A stretch of 64,000 nucleotides of DNA from JACRGC01 sp041305345 (lineage in GTDB: Archaea > Micrarchaeota > Micrarchaeia > Norongarragalinales > SBBD01). This document shows positions 27,467 through 35,232 of the stretch, one piece after another. The position numbers and the translations under genes were made by a program. Position 1 is the stretch's first letter. Each line of letters opens with the position of its first letter. Under the pieces are notes generated by a model, which saw only the letters and a list, made by a program, of their open reading frames with translations, had not been told where the DNA came from and did no database searches. Location of the stretch: contig JBFYLP010000006.1 in assembly GCA_041305345.1 (NCBI GenBank), forward strand, positions 248,001 through 312,000. Reading direction: 5' to 3'.

Positions 27467-28096
27467 CTACTCCTGGCGCTTTCTCCTATGCTTCCATATC
27501 TCGTAAATCGCGGGAAGGAAGGAGATGAGGATCACTATTGCAATCACGAGTATGATGTTCTTCTCGATGTCGGGCACCGTGTTCCCAAGGAAATAGCCAA
27601 TTCCGGTCATGCTTGCAACCCATAGAATGCCGCCAAGGATGTTGTACATTGCAAAGGCAGGGTAGGACATCCCCGAGATTCCTGCAACAGTAGGGGCGAA
27701 GGTTCGCACAACCGGGACGAAGCGCGCAAGAATGATCGTCTTTCCGCCGTGCCTATCGTAGAATGCCTTTGCTTTCAGGAGATGGTCCTTCTTGAAGAAG
27801 CGCGAATCCTTCCGTTGATATAGGGCAGTGCCGAGCCTTTTACCGATGTAATAATTTACTGCATCGCCGATGATCGCTGCGGGAATTAGCAGCAGGAGCA
27901 GGGTCCAAAAATTCAGCAGGCCAGCTGCAGCAAAAATCCCAGCGGTAACAAGCAGCGAATCCCCCGGAAGGAAGAATCCAACCATCAGCCCGGTTTCAGC
28001 GAAAATTATGAGGGTAAGTGCGGTGTAGCCGCCCCACTGGATGATTGCCTTCACGTCGTAAATCTGGTGCAAAAGGGAGGTCAGCTGGTCTAGCAT
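27467..28096 (-). CDS. DedA family membrane protein
   Basis: This 209-residue protein belongs to the DedA/VTT family, whose members move or scramble lipids, including polyprenyl carriers. The family segment with GDSLLVTAGIFAA, then a re-entrant helix, and the second conserved part ARFVPVVRTFAPTVAGISGM (about 125-145) are present, including the functionally important Arg residues. Four to five hydrophobic segments and a basic C-terminus (KHRRKRQE) follow. The start at 28096 has a minus-strand TTTATAAC box about 40 nt upstream. A link to recycling the glycan lipid carrier of the large downstream locus is possible but is inference. Confidence 0.9.
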   Translation of the reverse strand: MLDQLTSLLHQIYDVKAIIQWGGYTALTLIIFAETGLMVGFFLPGDSLLVTAGIFAAAGLLNFWTLLLLLIPAAIIGDAVNYYIGKRLGTALYQRKDSRFFKKDHLLKAKAFYDRHGGKTIILARFVPVVRTFAPTVAGISGMSYPAFAMYNILGGILWVASMTGIGYFLGNTVPDIEKNIILVIAIVILISFLPAIYEIWKHRRKRQE

Positions 28097-28192
28097 GATG
28101 GATCATCAAATTGCGGACAAATTAGTGCCACATAAGTTATAAATCCGCATTTTTTTAAAAAATAAGGCGCCAATGCGGCAAAGTGCCCTTTT

Positions 28193-28597
28193 TCAGATCT
28201 CCATCAATTTCAATCCGGTTTCCTTATCCTCTTTCCTCCTGATTTTTTTCATCTCTGTCAGGAATACCTCCAAAGTGGCTCCGACGGTAGCTTCCCTCAG
28301 GTGCCCTCCGTGGCAGCTGAAGTGCCTGTCGGCAAGCACGATATGGATGTGGGGTCCGAGTTCGGTTATGGAGCCAAGCATCGAAACGACCTCCATATCC
28401 TCGTCGAATTTTTTCCAAAGGTAATTCCGGCTCCCCGTTTCGAAGTAGCCGATTTCTGCAAAGGAAACCGCGCCAATTGCCTGGAAGAAACCCCCGAAAA
28501 TGCGCTTTTCATTCAGGAAATTAGAGAGTGTTTCGATAACTTTTTCCCCTTTCCAGAGGCGCAATACGGTATGCTGGCCCTCTTTCCGCGACTCCAT
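28193..28597 (-). CDS. PPC-domain (DUF296) protein
   Basis: This is a 134-residue single-domain member of the plant-and-prokaryote-conserved (PPC/DUF296) family. The hallmark residues are present: ITELGPHIHIVLAD (77-90) with His83 and His85, and CHGGHL (95-100) with His99, a set that binds zinc in some homologues. Plant members with AT-hooks bind DNA; this stand-alone archaeal protein has no AT-hook, so it is probably a metal-binding or regulatory trimer of unknown role. It diverges from a small membrane gene at 28674 with a shared TTATAA-type box between them (about 28630). Confidence 0.85.
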   Translation of the reverse strand: MESRKEGQHTVLRLWKGEKVIETLSNFLNEKRIFGGFFQAIGAVSFAEIGYFETGSRNYLWKKFDEDMEVVSMLGSITELGPHIHIVLADRHFSCHGGHLREATVGATLEVFLTEMKKIRRKEDKETGLKLMEI

Positions 28598-28673
28598 AAT
28601 TACACCCGCTTACCACAAAAACGATTACCCTTATAAATTTGCTTTTTCTGAGTATTGGGACGGGTATTTCAAA

Positions 28674-28955
28674 ATGGAGCATCTTGCGCAAAGGAAAAAG
28701 CTTTTCAACAGGTTCACCTACCTGCTTTCCGCATTCCTTATCATCGCCTTCCTTACGATTTCGGGCGCCTACAACGGCATCATTTGGGGGTTCCACCTAA
28801 AAGGCCTTGCAAGCAGCCCCATTGCAACAGGGATTCCGATCCTTGATTTCTTGCTATCCCCTTTTGTCATCATCGAAATCATAATCATCGCATACATCCT
28901 CAAATTGATGATGGACGAGGAAAAGCTGGAAACGCAGCATAAAACGGCACAGTGA
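28674..28955 (+). CDS. Small two-helix membrane protein upstream of ftsZ
   Basis: A 93-residue protein with two hydrophobic helices (about 14-33 and 54-76), a short basic N-terminus and a charged C-terminal tail. The ATG at 28674 follows a TATA-like TTATAAAT (about 28631-28638). Its stop overlaps the start region of the second ftsZ (GTG 28952/ATG 28961), so it is co-transcribed with ftsZ. No family was recognised; a membrane anchor or division accessory protein is a reasonable but untested idea. Confidence 0.65.
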   Translation: MEHLAQRKKLFNRFTYLLSAFLIIAFLTISGAYNGIIWGFHLKGLASSPIATGIPILDFLLSPFVIIEIIIIAYILKLMMDEEKLETQHKTAQ

Positions 28956-28960
28956 TCCAA

Positions 28961-30250
28961 ATGAGCTTGATTGAGAAGATCTCCGAAAACATCGAGTTCC
29001 TAAAAGGCGACTTCGAGGCCGAAACCGAAGGCGGGGCAACAGAGCACGCGGAAATCATCCGCGAGGAGAACGAGCGCCGCCTGCGTGAAATGGAGGATGA
29101 GATCAAGGGCGAGGAGAAGGCAATCGAGGAGGAGAAGAGGCAGGAGGAGGACAAGAGCAACATCACCACGGACTCGGAGGACAAGCCGATGAGCGAGGAT
29201 GATGAGGAGCTAACGAAGTTCATCGAGCAGAGCGTGCCGAAAATCTATGTGATAGGGACGGGCGGAAGCGGCTGCAACACGGTCAACAGGATGTTCGATA
29301 TAGGCATTTTCGGCGCGAACATCATCGCAATGAACACGGATGCGCAACACCTTCTGAAAATCCGCTCGCAGAAGAAAGTGCTTCTGGGGAAGAAGAAAAC
29401 CAAGGGCTTGGGGGCCGGCAGCAACCCCGAGGTGGGCGAAGCTGCAGCGATGGAAAGCGAAATCGAGATCAAGGAGCTGCTGAAGGATGCCAACTTGGTT
29501 TTCGTTACTTGCGGAATGGGCGGCGGCACCGGGACTGGAAGCGCAGCAGTTATCGCAAAGGCCGCAAAGGATGCCGGAGCGCTTGTCGTGGGAATTGTCA
29601 CGATGCCATTCACCTCGGAAGGTGCCAAGAGGATGGACAATGCAATGGAGGGATTGAGGAAATTGAGGGCCGTTGCAGACACCACGATTGCCATCCCTAA
29701 TGACAAATTGCTCTTCTACGTTCCCGATTTGCCCCTGAATTCCGCATTCAAGGCTGCCGACCTGGTACTTACAAACGCGGTGAAGGGAATTACCGAACTG
29801 ATCACGAAGCCGGGGCTTGTCAACCTGGATTTTGCGGATGTGCGCACGATCATTGAGAATTCCGGCATTGCAATGATAGGGTTAGGGGAGACCGCGAATG
29901 TGAGGGACAAAAACCGAGTTGTTGTTGCTGCTGAGAAATCATTGAAATCACCGCTGATTGATGTGAATATGGCTCAGGCGAACAAGGCGCTGATCAATAT
30001 TATGGGCGGGGAGGACCTGACTCTTGGGGAGGCTGAGGCAGCTGTGAATGCGATCAGCCAGAAGATCTCAAAGGATGCCCACATAATCTGGGGCGCAACA
30101 ATTGACAAGGCCCTTTCCGGAGGGGAGGTACGCGTTCTTGCGGTGCTTGCCGGGATCAAGGATGATGGGAATGCTGCAGTGCCGTCACCGGCGTCACTCA
30201 TCACGAAGGAGAGCATCGAGCAGAGCATTGATCTTGAGAGCATAATGTGA
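28961..30250 (+). CDS. ftsZ: Cell division protein FtsZ (second copy, ftsZ1-type neighbourhood)
   Basis: This 429-residue FtsZ has every GTPase element: GTGGSGCNTVNR, GGGTGTGS and the T7 loop NLDFAD. It differs from the first copy by an N-terminal extension of about 80 residues, highly charged and predicted to be coiled coil (a long Glu/Lys/Arg run), before the fold begins at about VPKIYVIG. The C-terminus ends in a helical ESIEQSIDLESIM. In other archaea (for example Methanocaldococcus MJ0370-MJ0373) ftsZ1 is followed directly by secE, spt5 and rpl11. Here the same genes follow, but with three inserted genes. The ATG at 28961 is chosen over GTG 28952. Confidence 0.95.
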   Translation: MSLIEKISENIEFLKGDFEAETEGGATEHAEIIREENERRLREMEDEIKGEEKAIEEEKRQEEDKSNITTDSEDKPMSEDDEELTKFIEQSVPKIYVIGTGGSGCNTVNRMFDIGIFGANIIAMNTDAQHLLKIRSQKKVLLGKKKTKGLGAGSNPEVGEAAAMESEIEIKELLKDANLVFVTCGMGGGTGTGSAAVIAKAAKDAGALVVGIVTMPFTSEGAKRMDNAMEGLRKLRAVADTTIAIPNDKLLFYVPDLPLNSAFKAADLVLTNAVKGITELITKPGLVNLDFADVRTIIENSGIAMIGLGETANVRDKNRVVVAAEKSLKSPLIDVNMAQANKALINIMGGEDLTLGEAEAAVNAISQKISKDAHIIWGATIDKALSGGEVRVLAVLAGIKDDGNAAVPSPASLITKESIEQSIDLESIM

Positions 30251-30254
30251 GAGG

Positions 30255-30938
30255 ATGGAAATTGCTGAAATTGCCAAATTAACAGCCGAAATTCTCGGCA
30301 AGGGATTCCAGTTACTGCTGATTTTTTTCATCGCGTTGTTCGTATTTACTTTACTGTTTAGTCATTCGCATAATTACTACAATTGCACTGAGGTCGAAAC
30401 AACGTTAGTTATTGAAAATGTAGTAATGGCGGCTCTTGGCATCATCGTAATCGCATTGTGGATATATTCGATGTTCTTCTGGAAAAGCCAGATTGCTCGG
30501 GGCATTCAGGTTTTTTTCTCCATTTTTGCCATCTTAATAATCCTGGGCAACATTATTGCATATGTTCCAATGCCAGCCTCAAATCCATGCTTCGAAATGC
30601 AATCCTCCTTAAAAAATGTAATTTCTAGAGGGTATTCAGTAATGTCGCCTCAAAGACTTACATTAAGAACGGGCGAAATAAGCGATGCGCAAATGATTGG
30701 GAATATTCGAGATATCAAGACCGAGGAATTAGGGATCTTTTGCATCGGAAGCGTTTGCGCACCTGAGGGAGGGCTAGAAATAAGCGGAGATAAAATCATC
30801 ATTCGAGGAGAGGTAAAGACCGACATGGTTGTCTGTGGGGATACCGGACGTGAGGAATCGCCAAAATACTGCATCGCATTTTCAGATAAACCAACGAGTG
30901 CGACGGACGAATGCGTATTGAGATGCGGAATGGAGTAG
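30255..30938 (+). CDS. Membrane protein with extracytoplasmic Cys domain, inserted after ftsZ
   Basis: I do not recognise this 227-residue protein. Three hydrophobic helices (about 19-37, 51-70, 80-101) are followed by about 120 residues that are probably outside the cell and contain six to seven Cys (for example in IFCIGSVC, VVCGD, YCIAF, ECVLRC). The gene is more AT-rich than ftsZ and secE around it and has a different codon look. It begins 5 bp after the ftsZ stop and runs into the convergent antitoxin-like gene. Together with the toxin-antitoxin pair it separates ftsZ from secE. Confidence 0.7.
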   Translation: MEIAEIAKLTAEILGKGFQLLLIFFIALFVFTLLFSHSHNYYNCTEVETTLVIENVVMAALGIIVIALWIYSMFFWKSQIARGIQVFFSIFAILIILGNIIAYVPMPASNPCFEMQSSLKNVISRGYSVMSPQRLTLRTGEISDAQMIGNIRDIKTEELGIFCIGSVCAPEGGLEISGDKIIIRGEVKTDMVVCGDTGREESPKYCIAFSDKPTSATDECVLRCGME

Positions 30939-31256
30939 CTAAGCAACCATCGCTTTCTTCAGCAGGCTTTTCCCGAGCACAAGTTCGCCGTTCTCGATCC
31001 TCCAGGCGATCTTCTCGCCCTCCCTCAAGCCGGTAAGCTCCTTCAGGATTGAGGGGATCGTCACTACCACTGATTTCCCCACTTCCCGGATTTTCACAAC
31101 AAGCGAATTTTTCATTTCCCTAATTTTTTCTACTGCCATCGGGTCTATAAGCTCCTCTCCGCAACCGCACCGCCATCCCTTGACCACGAAGCCCTCGAAT
31201 TCCAATTCGGTTTCCTTCATTTTTTTCCCGCATATGCAATTATATTCCTTCCTCAT
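30939..31256 (-). CDS. Putative antitoxin: zinc ribbon plus AbrB-like DNA-binding domain
   Basis: The 105-residue product joins two parts. Residues 1-45 hold CxC pairs at Cys7/Cys9 and Cys30/Cys32, spaced like a zinc ribbon. Residues about 52-97 match a SpoVT-AbrB/MazE-type swapped-hairpin: a VKIREVGKSVVVTIPS strand-turn-strand, then LTGLREGEKIAW and a closing strand. This layout, metal-binding plus DNA-binding, recalls MqsA/YgiT-type antitoxins. It lies 4 bp downstream of a small basic protein gene with toxin-like features (31261), so it probably neutralises that protein and represses the pair. The family assignment is by eye and moderate. Confidence 0.65.
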   Translation of the reverse strand: MRKEYNCICGKKMKETELEFEGFVVKGWRCGCGEELIDPMAVEKIREMKNSLVVKIREVGKSVVVTIPSILKELTGLREGEKIAWRIENGELVLGKSLLKKAMVA

Positions 31257-31260
31257 AGCC

Positions 31261-31509
31261 TCACCTGAATTTTCCGACGTGGATTATCCTGAAATGGTCT
31301 CCCAGGTCGGCTACGACGATCTTGATTACGATTTTTCCGTATTTCCTGCACCTTTCACGTATTTCCGGCTTCCGCCTGCTCCTTTCGCAATCATATCCGT
31401 TTTCGAGCACATCAATTATTGAATGAACCGGAATATTCTCGTCGACGATCTCCCTTGCGGCAGATTTGGTCGGAAGAACGTCCTTGCCGAGCCATCTAGG
31501 ATATATCAT
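31261..31509 (-). CDS. Putative toxin (DUF4258-like small basic protein)
   Basis: An 82-residue basic protein with a compact alpha/beta look: an N-terminal basic segment PRWLGKDVLPTKSAAREI, a helix, RSRRKPEIRERCRKYGK, then strands KIVIKIVVADLG and FRIIHVGKF. This resembles the DUF4258 family found as toxin partners of AbrB-type antitoxins; a ribonuclease-like activity is typical of such small beta-rich toxins but is not shown here. The gene precedes the antitoxin in a two-gene operon. Upstream are the palindrome GTATATATAC and an inverted repeat that could be operator and promoter. Confidence 0.6.
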   Translation of the reverse strand: MIYPRWLGKDVLPTKSAAREIVDENIPVHSIIDVLENGYDCERSRRKPEIRERCRKYGKIVIKIVVADLGDHFRIIHVGKFR

Positions 31510-31545
31510 CTTATCGCCAGATATATATTTTATTGTTATTGAGAG

Positions 31546-31555
31546 GTATATATAC
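31546..31555 (-). promoter_or_regulatory. Palindromic TATA-like box upstream of the toxin-antitoxin pair
   Basis: GTATATATAC is a perfect 10-bp palindrome about 37-46 nt upstream of the toxin ATG (31509). It could serve as the TATA box with a short leader; a second AT run at 31519-31531 lies between it and the gene. Both are possible sites for repression by the AbrB-type antitoxin. Confidence 0.4.
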
Positions 31556-31566
31556 TTTTCGTTTGA

Positions 31567-31586
31567 TATATTGAAAAATCAATATA
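31567..31586. promoter_or_regulatory. Inverted repeat, possible antitoxin operator
   Basis: The arms TATATTG and CAATATA are perfect 7-bp inverted repeats separated by AAAAAT. The element lies about 60-75 bp upstream of the toxin start, just beyond its palindromic TATA-like box. The position suits autoregulation by the DNA-binding antitoxin; it could equally be chance in an AT-rich gap. Confidence 0.4.
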
Positions 31587-31726
31587 ATAAGCATTTCCAG
31601 ACGTCGCTTCGGGTGCCTCAAAAGCATTAAAAACCTATGACCGCCTAAAAGATACGCTTTTTTTAAGTCCTACGAGCTTTATTGTCCATACCTTTATTTT
31701 GGAACATAAAAAAGGGAGTGAGGCAA

Positions 31727-31909
31727 ATGGGTTTGAATGAGTCGCTTAAGGATTTCATCACGCAAAGCCAGCGCGTGCTAAACGTCACGCACAAGCCGGC
31801 AGGCCCGGAGTTCAAGCAGATCGCAATCAGCACGGGGATTGGGATCACGGTCGTTGGAGTGATTGGGTTCCTTGTCCACGGCCTTGCAAAATTGCTCAAG
31901 GGAGTTTAG
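31727..31909 (+). CDS. secE: Protein translocase subunit SecE (Sec61 gamma)
   Basis: This single-helix subunit clamps the SecY channel. The 60-residue form starting at ATG 31727 matches archaeal SecE: an amphipathic N-terminal helix (LKDFITQSQRVLNVTHKPAGPEFKQ) followed by one transmembrane helix (about residues 33-55). The start is fixed by a GGAGTGAGG ribosome site just upstream; the longer in-frame start at 31682 would add an unneeded N-terminus. It heads the secE-spt5-rpl11 cluster that is conserved across archaea. Confidence 0.92.
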   Translation: MGLNESLKDFITQSQRVLNVTHKPAGPEFKQIAISTGIGITVVGVIGFLVHGLAKLLKGV

Positions 31910-31923
31910 GGGGTTGATGGGTT

Positions 31924-32358
31924 ATGTTATTTGCTTTTCGGGTCACATCGGGGCAGGAGAACATCGTCGCGGACCTGCTTTACGAGAAGGTCAAGAAGAA
32001 CAAGATGGCAGTGAAGACAATAGTCGTTTCGCCGTACCTGAAGGGGTACCTGATCGCGGAGGCGGAAAACGAGATCGAGGCGAAGAGGCTAATCACAAGC
32101 GTCCCCCACGTCAAGAGCATGCTGCATAAGACGATGGCTATTGCCGACCTCAAGGACATGCTGGAGAGCAAGCCGCAGGAGATCGCACTCGAGAACGGGC
32201 AGCTTGTCGAGATCACTTCGGGGCCGTTCAAGGGCGAAAAGGCAAAGGTCGTAAAGATACAAAAGGAGAAGGAGGAGGTAATCGTCGAGCTCGTGGAGGT
32301 CGCGGTTCCAATCCCGGTCACGATCAAGATCAATACCGTTAAACTGGTACAGCAATAG
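31924..32358 (+). CDS. spt5: Transcription elongation factor Spt5 (NusG)
   Basis: The 144-residue protein has an N-terminal NGN domain (1-85) that binds the RNA polymerase clamp, and a C-terminal KOW domain (about 97-144) marked by LVEITSGPFKGEKAKVVKI, which contacts the ribosome or other factors. The length and two-domain layout are those of archaeal Spt5. The gene follows secE by 14 bp and precedes rpl11 by 10 bp, the standard archaeal order. Confidence 0.95.
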   Translation: MLFAFRVTSGQENIVADLLYEKVKKNKMAVKTIVVSPYLKGYLIAEAENEIEAKRLITSVPHVKSMLHKTMAIADLKDMLESKPQEIALENGQLVEITSGPFKGEKAKVVKIQKEKEEVIVELVEVAVPIPVTIKINTVKLVQQ

Positions 32359-32368
32359 GTGCATCCAA

Positions 32369-32860
32369 ATGGGAAAACTGACTATTCCGGTAATGGTTGA
32401 GGGAGGGAAGGCTACAGCGGGCCCGCCATTAGGCCCTGCACTTGGCGCAGCGAAGGTGAACATACAGGCGGTGCTTTCCCAAATAAACGAAAAGACAGCA
32501 GCATTCAAGGGGATGCAGGTTCCCGTCAAGGTAATCGTTGATTCAGATACGAAGGAATTCGAAATAACCGTAGGGACGCCGCCGGTTTCGGCCCTCATAA
32601 AGCAGGAAGTCGGAATCAAGGAGAACGTGAAGGAGGAAGCTGGAGTGAAGGGAAAGAAAACAATCGGGAACATCACGATTGCCCAATGCGCAAGGATTGC
32701 GCATATGAAGAAGGATGCAATGCACCCATTTTCCCTAAAGAAACAGGTGAAGCTTATTGTTGGCACTTGCAAGAGCATGGGGATTACGGTCGAAGGGAAG
32801 GACCCGAAGGATGCGATGAAGGAAATTGATGCGGGGAATTTCGATTCCGAGCTGAAGTAA
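32369..32860 (+). CDS. rpl11: Ribosomal protein uL11
   Basis: This large-subunit protein sits at the GTPase-associated centre. The N-terminal domain carries the family hallmark GGKATAGPPLGPALG (about 12-26), and the C-terminal RNA-binding domain includes the KTIGNITIAQCARIAHMKK helix. The 163 residues match archaeal L11. It follows spt5 closely, in the usual archaeal operon. Confidence 0.97.
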   Translation: MGKLTIPVMVEGGKATAGPPLGPALGAAKVNIQAVLSQINEKTAAFKGMQVPVKVIVDSDTKEFEITVGTPPVSALIKQEVGIKENVKEEAGVKGKKTIGNITIAQCARIAHMKKDAMHPFSLKKQVKLIVGTCKSMGITVEGKDPKDAMKEIDAGNFDSELK

Positions 32861-32979
32861 ATCGATGCTAATTGGAAGCAAAATCCGCCCCACCTGCGAA
32901 ATGCAAAAAATTTAATAACTCGAAAAAACCAAGACTTACGCACATTCTTTTTGGCAAACACACACAAGAGGGGGTCCGA

Positions 32980-33258
32980 ATGCAGGAAGGCGACAAGAAC
33001 ATCATCTACGTGGGCAAGAAGGAAACGATGGCGTATGTGCTGGCGGTAGTGACCCAGTTCAACCAGGGGATTGCGGAACTCCACGTGAAGGCCAGGGGAA
33101 GGAGCATTAACAAGGCAGTTGACATCACCCAGATCGTGAAGAACAGGTTCATGCCAACAATGCAAATCAAGAGCGTGGACATAACAACCGAGGAGCTTCC
33201 CTCCGAGGACGGCTCGATGAGCAGGGTTTCTTCCATGGACATCACGATTTGCAAGTAG
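32980..33258 (+). CDS. albA: DNA/RNA-binding protein Alba
   Basis: A 92-residue Alba (Sac10b) chromatin protein. The signature is clear: NIIYVGKKETMAYVLAV at the start, then the ELHVKARGRSINKAVDI loop with the nucleic-acid-binding Lys/Arg, and the final beta hairpin. I place the start at ATG 32980, preceded by GAGGGGG, which gives the canonical length; the reading frame is open about 36 codons further up, but that part has no Alba homology. Confidence 0.95.
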   Translation: MQEGDKNIIYVGKKETMAYVLAVVTQFNQGIAELHVKARGRSINKAVDITQIVKNRFMPTMQIKSVDITTEELPSEDGSMSRVSSMDITICK

Positions 33259-33395
33259 GCGATATTTGCTCGTTTTTCCAAGGAGTGGGCCGCGATTCCG
33301 ATAAGAGTTAGCGATTCTCCATTTTTTTGGATCGAGGCAATTGCCAAGATGGATTTGGAAAACACAACTCTTTTATGGTTCCCTGGGGGGAAGGC

Positions 33396-35132
33396 TCACA
33401 TTTTTTCGGGAATTCCAATGCCCAGCAGTGAAATCCCGTTCTCGAGAGTGATGCAGGTTGCCTGGGTGATCTTTAGCCGGGCCTGCAGCGCATCTTCGGT
33501 TTCGGCCTTCAGCACGGGGCAGGAATCATAGAAGGAGGAGAACTGCAAGGCAAGCTTGAAGAGGTATTCGCAGATGATGTAGGGTGCGAGGGATTTCCTC
33601 GCGTGCTCGACCACTCCGGGGAATTGCGAAATCAGCATGGCAAGTATCCTTTCCTCCGGCGCAAATAGGTAATTCTTGATTTTCGAAGCAGTAATTCTGA
33701 TTTTTTCTTCCTCCGCCTTCCGAAGGATATTTTGCGCCCGTACAACGGTATACTGCAGGTAAGCTGCCGTGTTGCCGTCGAATTTCACCGCCTCCCTCAT
33801 TGAAAATTTTATGTCCTTCTCTGCAGAGATCCGAAGCACGGAATATTTCAACGCGCCTACCCCGACCACACGTGCAATTTCGTGCGCGTCGGCTTCCGAA
33901 TAATGCTGGCGTTTCCTTACTTCCTCCAGTGCCAGCGAAATGGATTCGTTTATCACATCCTCCAATAGCAGGACGCGGCCTTCTCTAGTGGAAAGTTTGC
34001 CCTCCTCCAGGGATATCAGGCCAAAGCCTATGTGCGTGAGCCTATCTGCATAGGGCTTCTTTAGCGCCTTCAATATCGCAAAAACCTGCTGGAAATGAAG
34101 GTTCTGCTCGGAAGCTGTTACGTAAATGCGCTGATGATACCGGTACTTCCGATAATCCCGGTCTGCAAGGCCAAGGTCGCGCGTGCTGTAAAGCGTCGTC
34201 CCGTTAGAACGGATGATTATCAAATTGGGAAGCGAGTGCTTTTCCAGATCGGCCACCGTTTCGCCATTCTTGTCCTGGAATGCGATGCCCTTCCTGAGAG
34301 CTTCATCCGCAAGCGCCTTGCCATCCGCAACATAATCGGAATCATAGACCTCCTCGTCGAATTTCACATTGAGCAATTCATAATTCTTCTCGAATGGGCG
34401 GGTGCTAAGTTTCCGGATCTCTGAGAGCTGCCTTAGGACCGCGTCGTCCCCAAGCTCCATCTTAAGCACGAGATCCTGCGCCTTCTTCTCCAATTCCAAA
34501 TCCCGTTCCATCTCCTTATGGATCTTCACATATAGTGCAAGGAGGCCTTTCTCGTCCTCGATTTTTTCCTTCCCAAACATCTGAACCGAAAGCAAGAGCT
34601 TTGCGGTTTGGAGCCCGGCTTCACACAAATAATTGGATGACACGGCATCGAATCCGGTAAATCTGAGCACCGATGCGATGGCATCGCCCATGATCGTCGA
34701 GCGTATGTGGCCTATGTGCATGGGCTTGCCGATGTTGGGAGATGAGAATTCGACTATCGACTTCTTCCCCTTCCCGGTTTTGGCCCTCCCGAAATCCGTT
34801 TTTCCCTTCAGGGCTTCACTCAAAGCTCCGGAAAAATATCCGTTTGAGAGGGTGAAGTTCAAAAAGCCCTTGAGCGCGCTTACTTCCGAAAAGGGGGTTG
34901 CATCGAGGTGCGTTTTAATCCTGCGGGAGAGCGCCTCGGCAATGTCCAGCGGTGTTTTCCTAAGGATTGCCGCAAGCTTGAAGCTTGCGGGGCACGAGAA
35001 TTCCCCAAGGGAAGCGTCCCTCGAGTCGATTATCTCGATATTTTCTGCTGCAATTGGCCCGAACTCCTCCGCGATCGCCTCACGGATCAATGTTTTCGCG
35101 GCAGCCCTGGCCTTGATGTGTGAATAAACCAT
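33396..35132 (-). CDS. argS: Arginyl-tRNA synthetase
   Basis: This enzyme charges tRNA-Arg and needs the tRNA for activation. The 578-residue class I enzyme has an N-terminal Add1 domain (about 1-100), the HIGH motif as SPNIGKPMHIGHIRST (about 130-145), the KMSKS-type loop as KLSTREGR in the middle, and a C-terminal DALR anticodon domain. ATG 35132 is chosen over an in-frame start 39 bp upstream because a TTTAAA box lies about 22-28 nt before it. It converges with alba, with a 137-bp gap between them. Confidence 0.96.
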   Translation of the reverse strand: MVYSHIKARAAAKTLIREAIAEEFGPIAAENIEIIDSRDASLGEFSCPASFKLAAILRKTPLDIAEALSRRIKTHLDATPFSEVSALKGFLNFTLSNGYFSGALSEALKGKTDFGRAKTGKGKKSIVEFSSPNIGKPMHIGHIRSTIMGDAIASVLRFTGFDAVSSNYLCEAGLQTAKLLLSVQMFGKEKIEDEKGLLALYVKIHKEMERDLELEKKAQDLVLKMELGDDAVLRQLSEIRKLSTRPFEKNYELLNVKFDEEVYDSDYVADGKALADEALRKGIAFQDKNGETVADLEKHSLPNLIIIRSNGTTLYSTRDLGLADRDYRKYRYHQRIYVTASEQNLHFQQVFAILKALKKPYADRLTHIGFGLISLEEGKLSTREGRVLLLEDVINESISLALEEVRKRQHYSEADAHEIARVVGVGALKYSVLRISAEKDIKFSMREAVKFDGNTAAYLQYTVVRAQNILRKAEEEKIRITASKIKNYLFAPEERILAMLISQFPGVVEHARKSLAPYIICEYLFKLALQFSSFYDSCPVLKAETEDALQARLKITQATCITLENGISLLGIGIPEKM

Positions 35133-35232
35133 GCGATTAGAACGCAGTTGATGTTTAAATTGATTTTGCAAGTGGAAGCCTTTTGGAATCCAGTTGCAAG
35201 GGGCCGGAGGGGGGAGAGGGGAAGGGGGGAAT

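Noticed and set aside
32089..33165. A 358-codon open frame on the minus strand opposite spt5 and rpl11
   Set aside because: It lies antisense to two certain conserved genes, and its translation shows no domain. The frame is open because of the codon bias of the real genes.
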